A stretch of DNA of 64,000 bases from Delphinus delphis (GCF_949987515.2 NC_082695.1:70221966-70285965), one strand, 5' to 3'; positions 24,551 through 36,690 are shown, numbered from the stretch's first letter. The notes: a model not told the origin generated them from the letters alone. Numbers and translations are program-made.

Positions 24551-25028
24551 ACAGGTGGCACATATGGTATCAATGCTCTGATTTGAGTCTTTCAACATAA
24601 GAACTGCTTGTTTGAAAATTCTGTCAAAATGCAGGAATCTGAATGATTTCCAGAACTTTGTGGCCACACACGGACTAAGAAAGTGAAAGTCAAGAGAGTG
24701 CGGGGGAGGCATTCAGTCAGAGTTGTACAGAACTTGACCTTCATTCCACGCCTAAGCTGATGTACATAGTACCACTCTTCTCATGATTTCCTTTGTCTTG
24801 CCTTTCTCCCACTCACCAAGCTTCTTTCTCCTTCTTTTTTCCCTCTTCTTCCCCACCCCACTCCCCCAAAATCAGAAGGGGCTAGACCAGTTGACAAAGA
24901 TAGAAAAGGATAAAAAAGAACTGAGACAGAAACAGGAAATTCTCCAATTTCCATTTTGTCCCCAGGTCAAAGTCTGGGCAGGGTAAAATACTTTCTGGAA
25001 AGTTAAAGATAAAAATAATAGGATTCTG

Positions 25029-25240
25029 GGGCTTCCCTGGTGGCGCAGTGGTTGAGAGTCTGCCTGCCGATGCGGAGGACGTGGGGTCGTGCCCCGGTCC
25101 GGGGAAGATCCCACATGCCGCGGAGCGGCTGGGCCCGTGAGCCATGGCCGCTGAGCCTGCGCATCCGGGGCCTGTGCTCCGCAACGGGAGAGGCCACAAC
25201 AGTGAGAGGCCCGCGTACCGCAAAAACAACAACAAAAAAT
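25029..25240 (+). mobile_element. CHR-type SINE with TSD
   Basis: A short-form CHR SINE ending in an A-rich caaaaacaacaacaaaaa tail. The target duplication reads ataataggattctg (25015-25028) and ataatagaattctg (25241-25254 region), one mismatch. A G insertion and the run gcggaggacg are copy-specific changes. Confidence 0.95.
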
Positions 25241-25866
25241 AATAATAGAATTCTGCTTTTTCTACTCCATTTCAGTAGAGTGTATCGGAACTCCATCCAC
25301 AGGGAAAGGCTTGTCCCCTCCGGGGTGTAACTTTCCAGGGATTGGGAACACCAGAGCAAACCTTGCAGCTTCTCCTCACTGAAGCAGGAAGGTAGAGCTC
25401 ACTTCAAACAGGTATCAGAAAATAATTGCATTTGAACCTCATGCAAAGATATTGTAAGAGGGCATATTAGTTTCCCATGGCTGTTTTAACAAATTACTAC
25501 AAACATCGTGGCTTAAAACAGTACAAATTTATTATCTTTCGATTATAGAAATCAGAAGTACAAAATGGGGCTCAATGGATTAAAATCAAGATGTCAGCAG
25601 GGCTGCATTCCTTCTGGCGTCTCTAGGGAAGAACGTTTCTTGGCCTTTTCCAATTTCTAGAGGCCACCTGCATTCTTTGCCTCGTGGCCCCTTCCTCTGT
25701 CTTCAAAGCCAGCAATATAGCATCTTCAAATCTTTCTCTAATCCTGGCTCCTGTTCTGCCTCCTTCATTTTCTTTAAAGGACCCTAGTGATTACATTGGA
25801 CCCACCAGATAATGGAGAATAATCTTGAGGCCAGCTGAAAAGCAAACTTAATTCTATCAGCAAACT

Positions 25867-26073
25867 TTTTTTTTTTTTTTTTTTTGGTACGCGGGCCTCT
25901 CACTGTTGTGGCCTCTCCCATTGCAGAGCACAGGCTCCGGACGCGCAGGCTCAGCGGCCATGGCTCACGGGCCCAGCCGCTCCGCGGTATGTGGGATCTT
26001 CCAGGACCGGGGCACGAGACCGTGTCCCCTGCATTGGCAGGCGGACTCTCAACCACTGCGCCACCAGGGAAGC
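25867..26073 (-). mobile_element. Short CHR SINE inserted in another SINE's tail
   Basis: Poly(T) at 25867-25885 is followed by the reverse complement of a short CHR SINE ending gggaagcc at 26073. The sequence caaacttttttt occurs on both sides. This fits insertion into the poly(A) tail of the long SINE at 26084-26438. Confidence 0.93.
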
Positions 26074-26083
26074 CTCCAAACTT

Positions 26084-26438
26084 TTTTTTTTTAATAAATT
26101 TACTTATTTATTTATTTATTTTTGTCTGCATTGGGTCTTCATTGCTGCGCACGGGTGCTTTCTAGTTGCAGTGAGCAGGGTCTAGTCTTCGTTGCAGTGC
26201 TTCTCATCGCAGTGGCTTCTCTTGTTGTGGAGCACGGGCTCTAGGCACGCAGGCTTCAGTAGTTGTGGCATGCGGGCTCAGTAGTTGTGGCTTGCGGGCT
26301 CTAGAGCGCAGGCTCAGTACTTGTGGCGCACGGGCTTAGTTGCTCCGTGGCATGTGCGATCTTCCCAGACCAGGGCTTGAACCCGTGTCCCCTGAATTGG
26401 CAGGCGGATTCTTAACCACTGCACCACCAGGGAAGTCC
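26084..26438 (-). mobile_element. Long CHR SINE inside an MLT1 LTR
   Basis: A long-form CHR SINE in antisense, from aataaatttacttatttatt to the head complement ccaccagggaagtccc. Its own target duplication appears as tctatcagcaaac (25853-25866 region) and tctatctgcaaat (26439-26451). These copies are split apart by both SINEs, so this insertion came before the one in its tail. Confidence 0.93.
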
Positions 26439-26546
26439 CTCTATCTGCAAATGTAATTCCCCTTTGCCATGTAAATTAATGTATACACAGATTCTAGGGA
26501 TTAGGATGTCGACAATTCTGAGGGTTCTTTATTCTGCCAACCACAG

Positions 26547-28190
26547 AAGAAAAAAATAGGATAACTCAAATTTACAAATCTACAGAAAGTGGAGACGTGC
26601 CAAAAACATACGGCCATGAAACAGAGAAAAACCACAACCTAATATTTCAATACAAGCTAAAAAACACTAAGAAAATAATAGAAGTGACAAAAGAAAAACA
26701 TAAATTATATTTAGAAAACCTCAGAGGGTAGATGGCTAAGCAACTCTGAGAAATGAAAAAAAGAAATACCGACAGGGCTCAGGAACAATTTAGAAGGAGA
26801 GGCAGGGAAAAGCAAATAAATGAAAAGGAAGTTTCAGAAATGAACTGCCTCCCCAGCCAGTGTTTCTGGAAGGCGGGTGTCTAAGAAAGAGGAGGTTCGC
26901 TCTGCCAAGTCATGCTAAGCGCTGAACACAGCAGAAGCTGAAATCAGCCCATCACGTTCCCCCCTCCTCAACAGCACACCTCTCCACCCTCCCCTCCATG
27001 ACAACTTTCTCCTACAAGGTTTCATCACAATCTATCTGTAGGTACGTAAGAGTCTTTGGTTGGCAGGAGAGAGGGGTAAGAACACGGAGTTCATGGCTCT
27101 CCTGGGGCAGCCCCTGCCCTGTGCTGCTGGGAATGTCTGGCTATTGGTCCCTCACCCATGCACCTACGTCACTTCTTGCCTTGCTTACCATAAGCCGTCA
27201 CAGGGTCCTACTCATTTTTCTATCATACCTTTGAGGAAAGTGGAATTTCCTGCCCATTAAGGGGAGAGACTGTGCTTTTTTCCTCACTGTGACTTCAGAA
27301 GCTGGCAGATTGCTTCCCACACGTGAGGTTGCACATAACTGCACACACAACCACGATGCAGTTTTGTTTAATGTGTTGAATGAAAGGGCATCATCAACGT
27401 GTAAACCAGACTAGAGATGCAGCAGCTTAACGGCAAGATGCTTTGTAGGTAGCCTAAGACCAGGCTGCTAAGAAGGGCAATGACCATCACAGTGCTGGTG
27501 TTTCTTGGGATGCTTTGTGCAGTCAGCATCAATGGCATAGACTAGGGAGTAAGGGAACCAGAAGACCTCGCTGCAAAATACCTGTCCATCAGGACCAAGC
27601 CAAGAGACGGGTCTATCGCCATAAACTTTCTCCCCTAGACTAAGGCTGCATCCTGGTTTCCTAGTGTCCTCCCAGCAACCAGAGTGAAGAGGAATCCACT
27701 TTGCAGTAGCCCCAGGCTCTCAGCTTCCTGCCTTACTCCTCCACTGTCCCTGGATGGTAAACGACCAAACATGACCAGACATGCTCTAAGTGAAGCTAAT
27801 AACGGAGCAGAGCAGGGAGAGCCCCTCTCCAGCTCCTCACGTCATCTCCTAGGTAGTTGTCTTCAACCGCCTGCTAAGATGGCTATTAGGCTAAGCCAAT
27901 AAATTATAATGCTAAGAGGAGTGTGAATAACCCATCAGTCATGAAAGCAGTCACTGAGCACCTACTGTGTGCAAATCCCTGTTCTAGGCTGGAAGGGTAA
28001 ACAGAAGTAAACACTTCAATAGCAAGATAAAGGTGAAGTGAGGAGGGCAAGGCAAGGTGGACATTTCTACTTCATATTGTTGAATAATCAACAATACGAA
28101 GTAACAGTAATAATATTGTTGAGGTAAGCATTTCTGAAAAAAAAAAAGGAATTGGCAAGTGCATTAAGAGACTCTAAAAGTTCCAACTTT
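26547..28190. other. Unassigned non-coding stretch
   Basis: No gene is recognised. Near 27945-28015 cactgagcacctactgtgtg resembles an L2 3' segment. An A-run at about 28138-28147 has no element attached. Confidence 0.4.
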
Positions 28191-28194
28191 TAGA

Positions 28195-28655
28195 TACAAT
28201 AACTTCAAATTTAGCAATGTATCCTACAGAAATAAAATAATTGAAGATAAATGTTTAGGAATAAAAATACTCACTACAGCATCATTTAGAATATTGAAAA
28301 ATAGCAGTAACTTAAAACAATAACAAAAGTAATAATTGACAAAATTCTGGGAAATCCATATATGGAATATTTTGTGACCTTTAAGTTGTATTTTTGGAGA
28401 AGAGTAATGACTTGGTAAAATCAATCAAACTTTTTAAAAAAACAATTCTCAAAATTTTAAACACACTCTAATCCAAGTTTCGATTTTAAACATGAATATG
28501 CAGAAAAAGCTACAACATGTCAAAATTATGATACATATTATCTGGAATTATGAGTGATCTTTTCCTTCCTTCCTTCTTTCCTTCCTTCTTCTTTCTTTTC
28601 CGTGTGTTTTCTAAATTTTCTACAATGGGCATGAATTGATTTTATAACCAGGGGT
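28195..28655 (+). mobile_element. L1M LINE 3' end with embedded TTCC tract
   Basis: tgtatcctacagaaataaaa, actacagcatcatttagaat and attgaaaaatagcag are the closing ORF2/3' UTR text of an old L1 on the plus strand. It ends with tctaaattttctacaatggg and gattttataaccag. A (TTCC)n-like tract at 28562-28595 sits inside it. The element is degraded and carries no usable ORF. Confidence 0.75.
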
Positions 28656-29695
28656 GGGGATTGGGGGAATGAAAGGAGAATTCCGTGTTATGATGACTGA
28701 AACTGCATCACACATTATTTCACTCCCTTAATATCTAATCAAATGAACAAAAATATCCAAAAAAAAAAAATACCCAGAAAAATCTATCAACTACCACCAA
28801 GCAAGGAAAGAACTAACCTAATATCTTAAACTTTGAAAGTGATGGCCTAAGAAAGAAACAGTGTAGTGCACCTGAAGTTAATATAATCTTGTAAATCAAG
28901 TACATGTCAATAAAAAAAGAAGAAGAAAGTGAAAGAAACAGTGTATTCGAGAGAAGAGGTGAAGGAAGTTTGGTTCCTAATGTCACCCCCCTCCCCAAAG
29001 TTATATTATATGAGGTTGAAAAACCTTGAAAATTCTTGCTAATAGCCTCCCTGATTAAAAAATAATAATAGAGAGGGAGATTGAAATATAGCATAATCTT
29101 TCTTCATTTCTGACTGGTGAAAAGAAATAAAGAAACTAAAAATTAGAGAAAAGGAAAGAAAGTAACTAGAGAAAAGGATCTCTCTCTCACTGTAGGAAGT
29201 GAAATCTCCCGGGACTCATGTCGAACTGGACTTAAGACCTGAGACTATTCCCCGTGTGAGTGGGATGAATGCCAAGTTTAGGTGAATGCAATTTGTATGA
29301 GACTTTGAAGTGATCTCAGAGTAGAAAGCAAATCCAGGTATCCTAAAAAAATTATTTTGCCGGACCTGGCCCTGCCATTTGCTCAAATTACACAAAAGTG
29401 GGAAAAGTAAGAAATACCCAGCCCTCAGCCTCTACTTTAGAAGGAAGAAGAAGCAATGAGAGAGAGAAGAAACAGTGTTAAGAAGTCACTCATACAGGAT
29501 CAGAGTAAATGGAAGTTTGAGGGGGGAGCTACACAAGCACGAACAGAAGAGAGAGAAACAGCATGGCAATGATGTCATTACATCCAGCATAAAAGTTACA
29601 AAAAAGGACACAGGATGCAAAATATGCGTAAGACAACCCAGAAGAAGAGGAGGTCAAGAAAAGTCAGGAATATATTCACAGTGCCTTCACAGCAA
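28656..29695. other. Unassigned AT-rich stretch
   Basis: No gene or repeat can be named. The composition is purine-rich on the plus strand, with short A-runs near 28757 and 28910. Confidence 0.4.
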
Positions 29696-29699
29696 CTAA

Positions 29700-31470
29700 G
29701 AACATTTAAACAAATTCAGCAAAACAGTATCTCAAAGTTAAGCGGTTAAACAGCCAAATGAGATGAAAAGAGAGACTACAGAGATAAGGAAACGAATTGA
29801 AGATCAAAAAGACCATAACAGATATAAGAAATAGAAAACAAAATCTGAAAAAATCTATCAACAACATATAAAAGAAGCAGATCACTACAGTGAACTCAGG
29901 CTGAAAAAAAAATGAAAAGATAAACATACTGGATTGCAAAATTAATGATGTACTTATATAGAAATAATTAGTATCCCTAAAGCATAAAAGCCAACAAATG
30001 AAAAAGAAGATATATTCATAGATACAATGTATAGATACAAAGAATATAGATATAGAATATAGAATATATTATACAAGAATATAGATACAATTCATAGATA
30101 CAAAGAAAATTAACTTGACAGAAAGCAGAAAGGGCACATCGTGTTACCAGAAAATCTAATAAGCAACATTCATCACTGACATATCCTACTTATGTTACTA
30201 AAAATCAAGGGTAAAGAATGATTTCTTCAGTCATTCAGATAGGAAAAGCAACGGGAAATTATCAGGCTGAGTTAAAACTTGTGCAGCTAATACCAGAAAA
30301 CAATGATATAAAGTTCTTGGGGCAAGACTGACCTAAGAATACCAAACCAGCTTGTATTCATTCAAATGAAAAGGAACCAGCAAAGCTTTCAAAAATTCAA
30401 TAACACATGAGCCTTCCTCAAAAAGGAATTTTCACTTTAGTACATGTATCTTTCCTAAAACTCAATTAAAATTAGCTGCACCTCAGTAGCAGTGAGAACA
30501 CCTAAAAGGCGGATTTTGGTTTCTCATCGTCATTTTCTCCTAAAGCTAATAATGGCTCAGTGGAAATACGGCTGAACATAGGTCTGTGGCAGGAAAAGTA
30601 CAAGGTAAGCCTAGAAATCTTATGTTAGAAATCAAGGAGTATCTCAAAGACTGATGAGACCTGTCCAAAAGGCCCGGGACTCAGGCTGAAGAAGCTCTCA
30701 CTGGCTGAATGTAAAACAATCTGAGCATCAAAAAAAAAAAAAAAACCAATTGTGGTAAAGAGTTATAATCCTCTGAATAGAGAAAAGTTCACAGATTTAT
30801 ACTGATAACTGAAAACAGGGGATTGACATACTAGCTAAAAATATAACATCATCAATGTAGTAATTCACCCTGCCAAGGATCATCAGTGAATGCTGAAAGC
30901 ATCCACTAGAAAGTTTTGAGAGAATAGGTTGTACAGATAATCTCGAAATATCACCTCAGAGTTCCCTTAATTATAAAGGGAAAGATGTACCCTTACAATG
31001 GAGAAGTCTGGTAATACCACTGTGAAAAGTACTCAAATTTAGCATCACTGATAATCGAACACACAGAATTACGTGCCTTCTTAAAGAGGCATTGGGAATT
31101 ATACAACATCTCCCATATGGTTCTCCTGTCCAAAATGTTTGACCTGTATTCAATCATCCAGGTTTGGAGATATCCTACAAAGTACTTGGCCCGGAATCTT
31201 CAAGTATATCGATTTCATGAAGACTTCAGGAGTTTAAAGAGACATGACAACTAAAGGCGATATATGATAATAGATTGGGTAAAAAAAAAAACATCATGTA
31301 AAGAAAAAATTATTGAAAAATATAGATAAGTTGGCTTATGGGCTGCATATTAAATAACATTATTACAATAATGTTCAATTTCTTGGTTTGATAATGATAT
31401 TGTTGTTTTGTAAAAAAAATATTGAAGCATCTACAGGTAAAGAATCAGGGGAAAGTTTTAGAAAAAGTTC
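29700..31470 (+). mobile_element. Probable old L1/HAL1-derived sequence
   Basis: The purine-rich stretch at 29700-29960, the phrase gggcacatcgtgttaccaga followed by aaaatctaataagcaac near 30130, and ccagaaaacaatgatataaa near 30290 recall the ORF1 tail of L1/HAL1 elements. The 31335-31450 segment (gggctgcatattaaataaca...) resembles an L1M 3' UTR. The frame is destroyed throughout. Several different old elements could be juxtaposed here, so the single span is provisional. Confidence 0.45.
30012..30105. repeat. Degenerate tagatacaa/tagaata repeat patch
   Basis: The motif catagatacaa or its variant tatagatacaa recurs four times (near 30018, 30030, 30081 and 30093), separated by agaatata-type units. 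The patch is AT-rich and imperfect. Confidence 0.7.
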
Positions 31471-32631
31471 CTTGGTATAGGTACAACACTTGGATTAGCA
31501 AATCGGAAGAAAGAAGCTACTTAGGAAAATTTATTGTGTGTCATGAATGATACACCATAATCTAATTCTTTGGAGGGTTACCAATGAAATAAAAGAAAGC
31601 TTCTGCTCTTGATAAACTAACCAAACAGTGAGCCAACAAGCCAAATGGTAACGTGTAAGTATAAGAACGTAAGAAGAAACTCAATCATCATCATTAGGAA
31701 TTTACTACACACTCCTTGCACCCCTTACTATGATAACTTCTTAAAAGTATGAAGTATGAATAATGCCCATGAAGTTTAAAGTCTAGTTGGCAAGACATAA
31801 CTTGTACACATGAAACGATTTAAAAGCAATGCAAGACACCATGTTCTCAAATGCCAAACTCTGTGGTTTGAACTAAAAATGTAATAGGAATTTTTGGAAG
31901 GAAGAGATCAATGTCAGATGAAGTCGCTGGGAATTGGGGCTTGTGACACATTAAAACAAGTACAGAACTTGATCTTAGTGCAAAAGCTACCCACATGTGT
32001 GCTGAGGAAATTCATTAATGGGGAGTGTGTGATGAAAGCCAGATTTTATTCACCGAAAGAGCTTTCATGGTGGGGGCGGGGGATGGATTTTGAGCAAAAT
32101 TTGAAGGAGAGATGCAAATTATAGGACTTGCTAAATATACATTACAGAGAAAACAACCTTAGAGATCATCTCTCCAGGTTCATATGTTTATGAGTAAAGA
32201 ATCTCAGGCCCAGAGAAAGGCTGTAGTTTGTAAGAAAGAAAGAGGAAATTTGGTCAATGGCAGGAAACTGGGTGGGAATCCAGTGACCTGTTCAAATTTG
32301 GCAAGCCATTCAGCATTTCTAAACCTTTGGTAACATGTCAGCTGGGATATTTTCCAAGAGGATAAGGTGTCTAATCCCCTACCTTTGAATCTGGGCCCCC
32401 TTAGTGACATACTTGACCAAGTGCATGCAGTGGAAATGACTTGGTGAAACTCCTGAAGTTAGGTCATTGGAACACTCATCCTTGGAGCCCTGAGCTGTCA
32501 TGTTACAAGTAGAACTACTCAGAGGCCACCATGCTGTACGAAGCCAAGTTCCATTGAGAGGTCCTGGAGGATACAAAATAACATAGGGAGAAGGAAAAAA
32601 GCCAAGGAACACCAAGGCTATAGATACTTGA
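31471..32631. other. Unassigned non-coding stretch
   Basis: No gene or named repeat is seen. The 76-codon frame at 31894-32124 has no recognisable domain. A weak antisense MIR-like phrase, tctcaggcccagagaaaggc, occurs at 32202-32222. Confidence 0.4.
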
Positions 32632-32648
32632 GGGAAGAGGCCATTTTT

Positions 32649-32856
32649 TTTTTTTTTTTTTTTTTGGTACGCGGGCCTCTCACTGTTGCAGCCTCTCCCG
32701 TTGCGGAGCACAGGCTCCGGACGCACAGGCTCAGCGGCCATGGCCCACGGGCGCAGCCGCTCCGCGGCATGTGGGATCCTCCCGGACCGGGGCACGAACC
32801 CGCGTCCCCTGCATCGGCAGGCGGACTCCCAACCACTGCGCCACCAGGGAAGCCCC
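32649..32856 (-). mobile_element. CHR-type SINE with 17-bp TSD
   Basis: Poly(T) followed by the complement of a short CHR SINE. The target duplication gggaagaggccattttt is perfect at 32632-32648 and 32857-32873. The 170-codon minus-strand frame starting at 32891 is mostly this SINE. Confidence 0.96.
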
Positions 32857-33125
32857 GGGAAGAGGCCATTTTTGAAGTGGCTCCTCCACAACTGATGTCA
32901 GGTGGGTTATAGATGAATCTCCAAATCTATTATGAATTTCTGACTGACACCTGTGAGTAAAACAAAAAAATGTTTTTTAACCACTAACCTTTGAAGTAGT
33001 GTACGCCAAAGTAATAGAGAATCCACTGGTTTCTAGTGTCTCTGATAACTTTATATTTTTCTGCTTTTACAAAATTCCACAAGATAAAAGTTTACAAAAG
33101 CTTGGTTAAAGAAGTAAGCAAGTAG

Positions 33126-33476
33126 GGGCTTCCCTGGTGGCACAGTGGTTAAGAATCTGCCTGCCAATGCAGGGGACACGGGTTCGAGCCCAGGTCCAGG
33201 AAGATCCGACATACCACGGAGCAACTAAGCCCGTGCGCCACAACTACTGAGCCTGCGCTCTAGAGCCCGTGAGCCACAGCTACTGAAGCCCACGTGCCAC
33301 AACTACTGAAGCCCTAGAGCCCGTGCTCCGCAACAAGAGAAGCCACTGCAATGAGAAGCCCGCGCACCGCAACGAAGAGTAGCCCCTGCTCGTCGCAACT
33401 AGAGAGAGCCTGTGTGCAGCAACCAAGACCCAAAACAGCCAAAAATAAATAAATAAAATGAATTTATAAAAAAAAA
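33126..33476 (+). mobile_element. Long CHR-type SINE with 14-bp TSD
   Basis: Full long-form CHR SINE with the head gcttccctggtggcacagtg, a taaataaataaaatg stretch and a short A tail. The target duplication aagtaagcaagtag is perfect at 33112-33125 and 33477-33490. Confidence 0.96.
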
Positions 33477-33799
33477 AAGTAAGCAAGTAGAGGGTAACAA
33501 GTTAGTTTGAATAGAACGGTAGTTTGTGGCAGAAACAATAGGACGTATCTGTGGGAGATAAGAGGGTGCCAAAAATCAAGTTCTTATGTCACTTTCTAAG
33601 GATACGGAGCCTTATTTCTGGTTGGCAAAAAATATCCCTGTTTTCCTTCCATCCATGTAATTGACTGTCTTCCCTTTGAGTCTAGCTGTTCTTTTCTGTA
33701 ATACCTGAATGATAATATTGGTTCTTCCCGTCGCAAAGAGGGTTGTGACAGCAAAACATGGCTGTCACCGATGCTGTTCACCAAGATTTGTTAGCTCTT

Positions 33800-34150
33800 T
33801 CCACCTTCCAGGCACATGGTAAGATTGTCCTTCTGTCCCCCTGTGGTTGAGTGAGGCCATGTGATTAGATATTTGAGCTGTGAGCATAAGTAACACATGT
33901 CACGTCCAAGCCAGGGCATTTAATTGCCAGTTCTAGACCTTCCAGAGTTCTACAGCGATCAACAACCGACATAGTCTGGGTCCATCATCCTAGATTCCTG
34001 AGTAAATCTGATGATCAAGGAGTCCAGCCAACCCGTGAAAGACATATAACGTGAATGAGAAGTAAACCTTTGTTCATTTAAGTCACAGAGATTTTTGAAA
34101 TTGCTCGTTATTGCAGCATGATATAGCCTATTCTGACGGATGCAACAAAG
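33800..34150 (+). mobile_element. Old ERVL-MaLR-type LTR remnant
   Basis: ctgtggttgagtgaggccatgtgatt, read in order with tgggtccatcatcctagatt, gaatgagaagtaaacctttg and a terminal gcctattctgac, matches the layout of MLT-type LTRs on the plus strand. No flanking internal sequence or clear target duplication remains. Confidence 0.6.
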
Positions 34151-34345
34151 ATTGGAAATACTCTTGGAAATGGAGAAATGATACAAAAGTATGATATATT
34201 GTTATTACAAATGATAGGCTTCAGCAGGCTTCTGAGTAGGGCAGCAAACCAAAGGGACTCCATCAGTGGTCTACTGCAAGATTCTCTTGCTCCATCTTGA
34301 TTAACAAGTCATCCAGCTTCTTGGAGTTAAATTTCTCTGTGTATA

Positions 34346-34410
34346 TGATGGTGATGATGACCACAATGATGATGAACATGACGATTATTATGATAACAGC
34401 AGCAGCAGAA
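34346..34410. repeat. (GAT)n/(CAG)n low-complexity patch
   Basis: Interrupted GATGATG units followed by four CAG units, too impure to be a clean microsatellite. Confidence 0.8.
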
Positions 34411-34429
34411 GTTGGAAGAACACTCACTA

Positions 34430-34560
34430 GTTATTGAACACCTACCATGTGATTGGAAACCATTGCATACATGATTTCTAATCCTCACAACGTATCTGTA
34501 GAATGGGTTTAACCATCCGTGTTTTTACAGATATAGAAACTTAGTCTAAAGAAGTTTAAT
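34430..34560 (-). mobile_element. MIR fragment
   Basis: ttgaacacctaccatgtgat, tcctcacaacgtatctgtag and tttacagatatagaaactta follow in the order of an antisense MIR. Confidence 0.65.
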
Positions 34561-35894
34561 ACTGTGTTCTTTCTATTTCCTTCCAATCTTTGGATCTCCA
34601 CTTAGGAAAGGAAGTCTAGTGCTGTGGTAAAGAAAAGTGAGGGTCTTCTCTATTAAACCCATATAGAACGTGGCAAATGTTTGGACTACATCATATGCTT
34701 GCTTTCATTGGTGTTTTAAAGGGAAGCTAAGACCAGCCGAGACAGCTCTGTATCCAAGTCATCTGGTACCCATGTGTGGGGATGTGCGTGCTTTCCTGTG
34801 TCCTCGCAAGATGGCACAGATATTAATTGCTTAATACGTAAGAGGCAGAGGCTGGGAATAATAATCCTCCATTCCAGAGCCAGCTTGGTTTTACCTTCAT
34901 GGGCCCCCATGTGCTACCCACAGGCCTCTTGGGGCTTAAAAGCACCAATAGGAGCTTCAGCCCTGCTCAGGGCATGTGGGGGATGGCATCGAGGCCATAG
35001 CCCAACCTAATTAAGTACATATGGTAAACTTGAAGGGCAAAGATTTTCAAAATATCCCCAAACTTTGGGTGGCCCTAGCCCAGCCTGGAACTAGCATTTG
35101 CATGCAGAGATCTTAAATTAGAGCACATCAAATCATTCATTTCAGAGTGTTTCAGTACGGTCTATGGACAATAAGATCTTTGGAAGGGTTGAGGGGAGAG
35201 GACAAGAAAAGCTCATACTGATATGATTCTTGTCGGTACGATGTGGATCTGAGCAAACTTCCGCTGACTCCGTCTCTCCCTGCTCTCCTTGAGACACCAG
35301 CTCAAGCCTCTCTCTTCCTCGGGTTGTCAACCCCCAGCCCTCTGTTAGGTCCCACCCTAAGCCCCAGATGTCACCCTGTCTTCCTGTCCTTTCTCTTAGA
35401 CTTCTGAAATTCCACTTTTTCCTCCAAGACATCTCCAGGAAATGAGATCTCCTACTCCACACACCTTGGCTAAGTTCAGAACTCCTGTATTTCAACATTA
35501 CACCTTTCCTCCCCAGGGTAACTTCCCAGAGGTGCATGTATTAACCCCAGTAACTTCCCTTGGCTTCCTAGACATGAACAGACAATTTCCTCACTTACTC
35601 CTTCAAGTAATATGAGTTGATTGGCCACTCAATGTGCAAGGCAGTGGGCTTGGCAATGGGCATAGCCATGAATCATGGAGACACAATCCTGGTCCGTATG
35701 ACATCTGCATTCTAGCAATGCTGTACAGTCCCCACCTTCTCCACACCCTCCACCCTCCATCCCCAAATGATCCTCCCTCATATGCTTCTCTCTAGTTAGG
35801 TACCAATCCTTCTCAGTGGGGATCTGGTAAACCTCTATCAATTTCATTTTAGAGGAATAGCTGTTTAAAGAAAAAAAAAAAAAAAACACTATAC
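34561..35894. other. Unassigned stretch with L2-like pieces
   Basis: The 131-codon minus-strand frame at 35142-35537 lies in sequence that, on the plus strand, has a faint L2-like look. An L2-like phrase, actcaatgtgcaaggcagtg, occurs at 35622-35641. A 17-base A-run is at 35870-35886. Confidence 0.4.
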
Positions 35895-36012
35895 AGGGAC
35901 TTCCCTGGTGGTCCAGTGGTTAAGGCTCCACGCTTCCACTGCAGGGGGCATGGGTTTGATCCCTGGTCAGGGAACTAAGATCCCACATGCCATGGGATGT
36001 GGGAAAAAAAAA
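35895..36012 (+). mobile_element. Very short CHR-related SINE (3'-truncated form)
   Basis: The head gggacttccctggtggtcca and the tRNA-like part are present. The element passes directly from ccatgggatgtggg into an A tail after about 118 bp, so it lacks the CHR tail region. The flanks aacactatac and aagactatat are a weak possible target duplication. Confidence 0.9.
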
Positions 36013-36149
36013 TAAGACTATATGCATTGAGTGTATCATATGTCTATTGTAAAAATATACAGTAATCACACTGAGTGCATTCATAGACAATGCAGAGTGG
36101 GGAGAGAGCATTGGACTCCAAGCAAGTTTCTAATCAGTCAGTCAGGAAT

Positions 36150-36250
36150 TATTTTATACACACACACATATACACTTTGTGCCAAGCACTATTTTAAGTG
36201 CTGAGGATACAGCTAAGGAGACAAGGTACTTGCTCTCACAGAGCTTAGAT
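36150..36250 (+). mobile_element. L2-like 3' fragment
   Basis: tttgtgccaagcactatttt, then gtgctgaggatacagctaag and cacagagcttagattctaat, is the common L2-derived order on the plus strand. Confidence 0.6.
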
Positions 36251-36259
36251 TCTAATAAA

Positions 36260-36690
36260 GTATGAGGTAGATTAGTTGTGGCCTCAATTGTTCGCAATAC
36301 TTACCTCCGTGCCTTTGGGTAGTACCTTCTCACACTAACTCTGGGTTTGGCCTCGTCATGTGTTTTGGCTAATAGGCTGTGGCAGAAGTGACACAAGAGG
36401 CCTTGCACACTTCGACACTCTCTCTCAGAACTCTGCCACTGCCGTGTGAATAAGCCCAGGCTAGCCTGCTGGAGGATGAGAGAAGACATAGAGGAGAAGC
36501 AAAGTGGCCCAGCAAAGAGCAAGCCAACCCCTAGGGGCTGATATATGAGTGAGCCCAGCTGAGACCAGAAGAATTAACCTACTGAAATATAGATTTTTGA
36601 GCAACAAGAAATACATAATAATAAACATGTACTGTTGTAAACCATTGAGTACTAGAGTGATTTGTTACACAGTATATCTAACTGACACAA
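36260..36690 (+). mobile_element. Old MaLR-type LTR remnant
   Basis: ggctaataggctgtggcaga, then gctgagaccagaagaattaa, and near the end taataataaacatgtactgt with a polyadenylation-like AATAAA, then gtgatttgttacacagtat. The order fits a MaLR-type LTR on the plus strand. Subfamily not resolved. Confidence 0.55.

Larger units (their letters stand above)
18884..25028. other. Mostly unassigned stretch with scattered old repeats
   Basis: No gene is recognised. The 163-codon frame at 21071-21562 and the frames around 20606-21201 lack any recognisable domain. A hAT MITE, MIR and L2 scraps, a 28-bp tandem and a (TG)n array are listed separately. Confidence 0.4.
25460..26546 (-). mobile_element. MLT1-type LTR interrupted by two SINEs
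   Basis: In antisense view the LTR begins with attagtttcccatggctg and aacaaattactacaaacatc, runs to about 25866, and resumes at 26439 with ctgcaaatgtaattccccttt. It ends at ttctgccaaccaca. MLT1 is the LTR of mammalian ERVL-MaLR retrotransposons. The gap is entirely explained by two CHR SINEs listed separately. No internal retroviral sequence is attached. Confidence 0.88.

Noticed and set aside
32379..32891. 170-codon frame, minus strand
   Set aside because: Most of it is a CHR SINE read in one frame, including the poly(A)-encoded lysine run.
34346..34410. Possible trinucleotide repeat of interest
   Set aside because: The GAT and CAG runs are short and interrupted, with no coding context.
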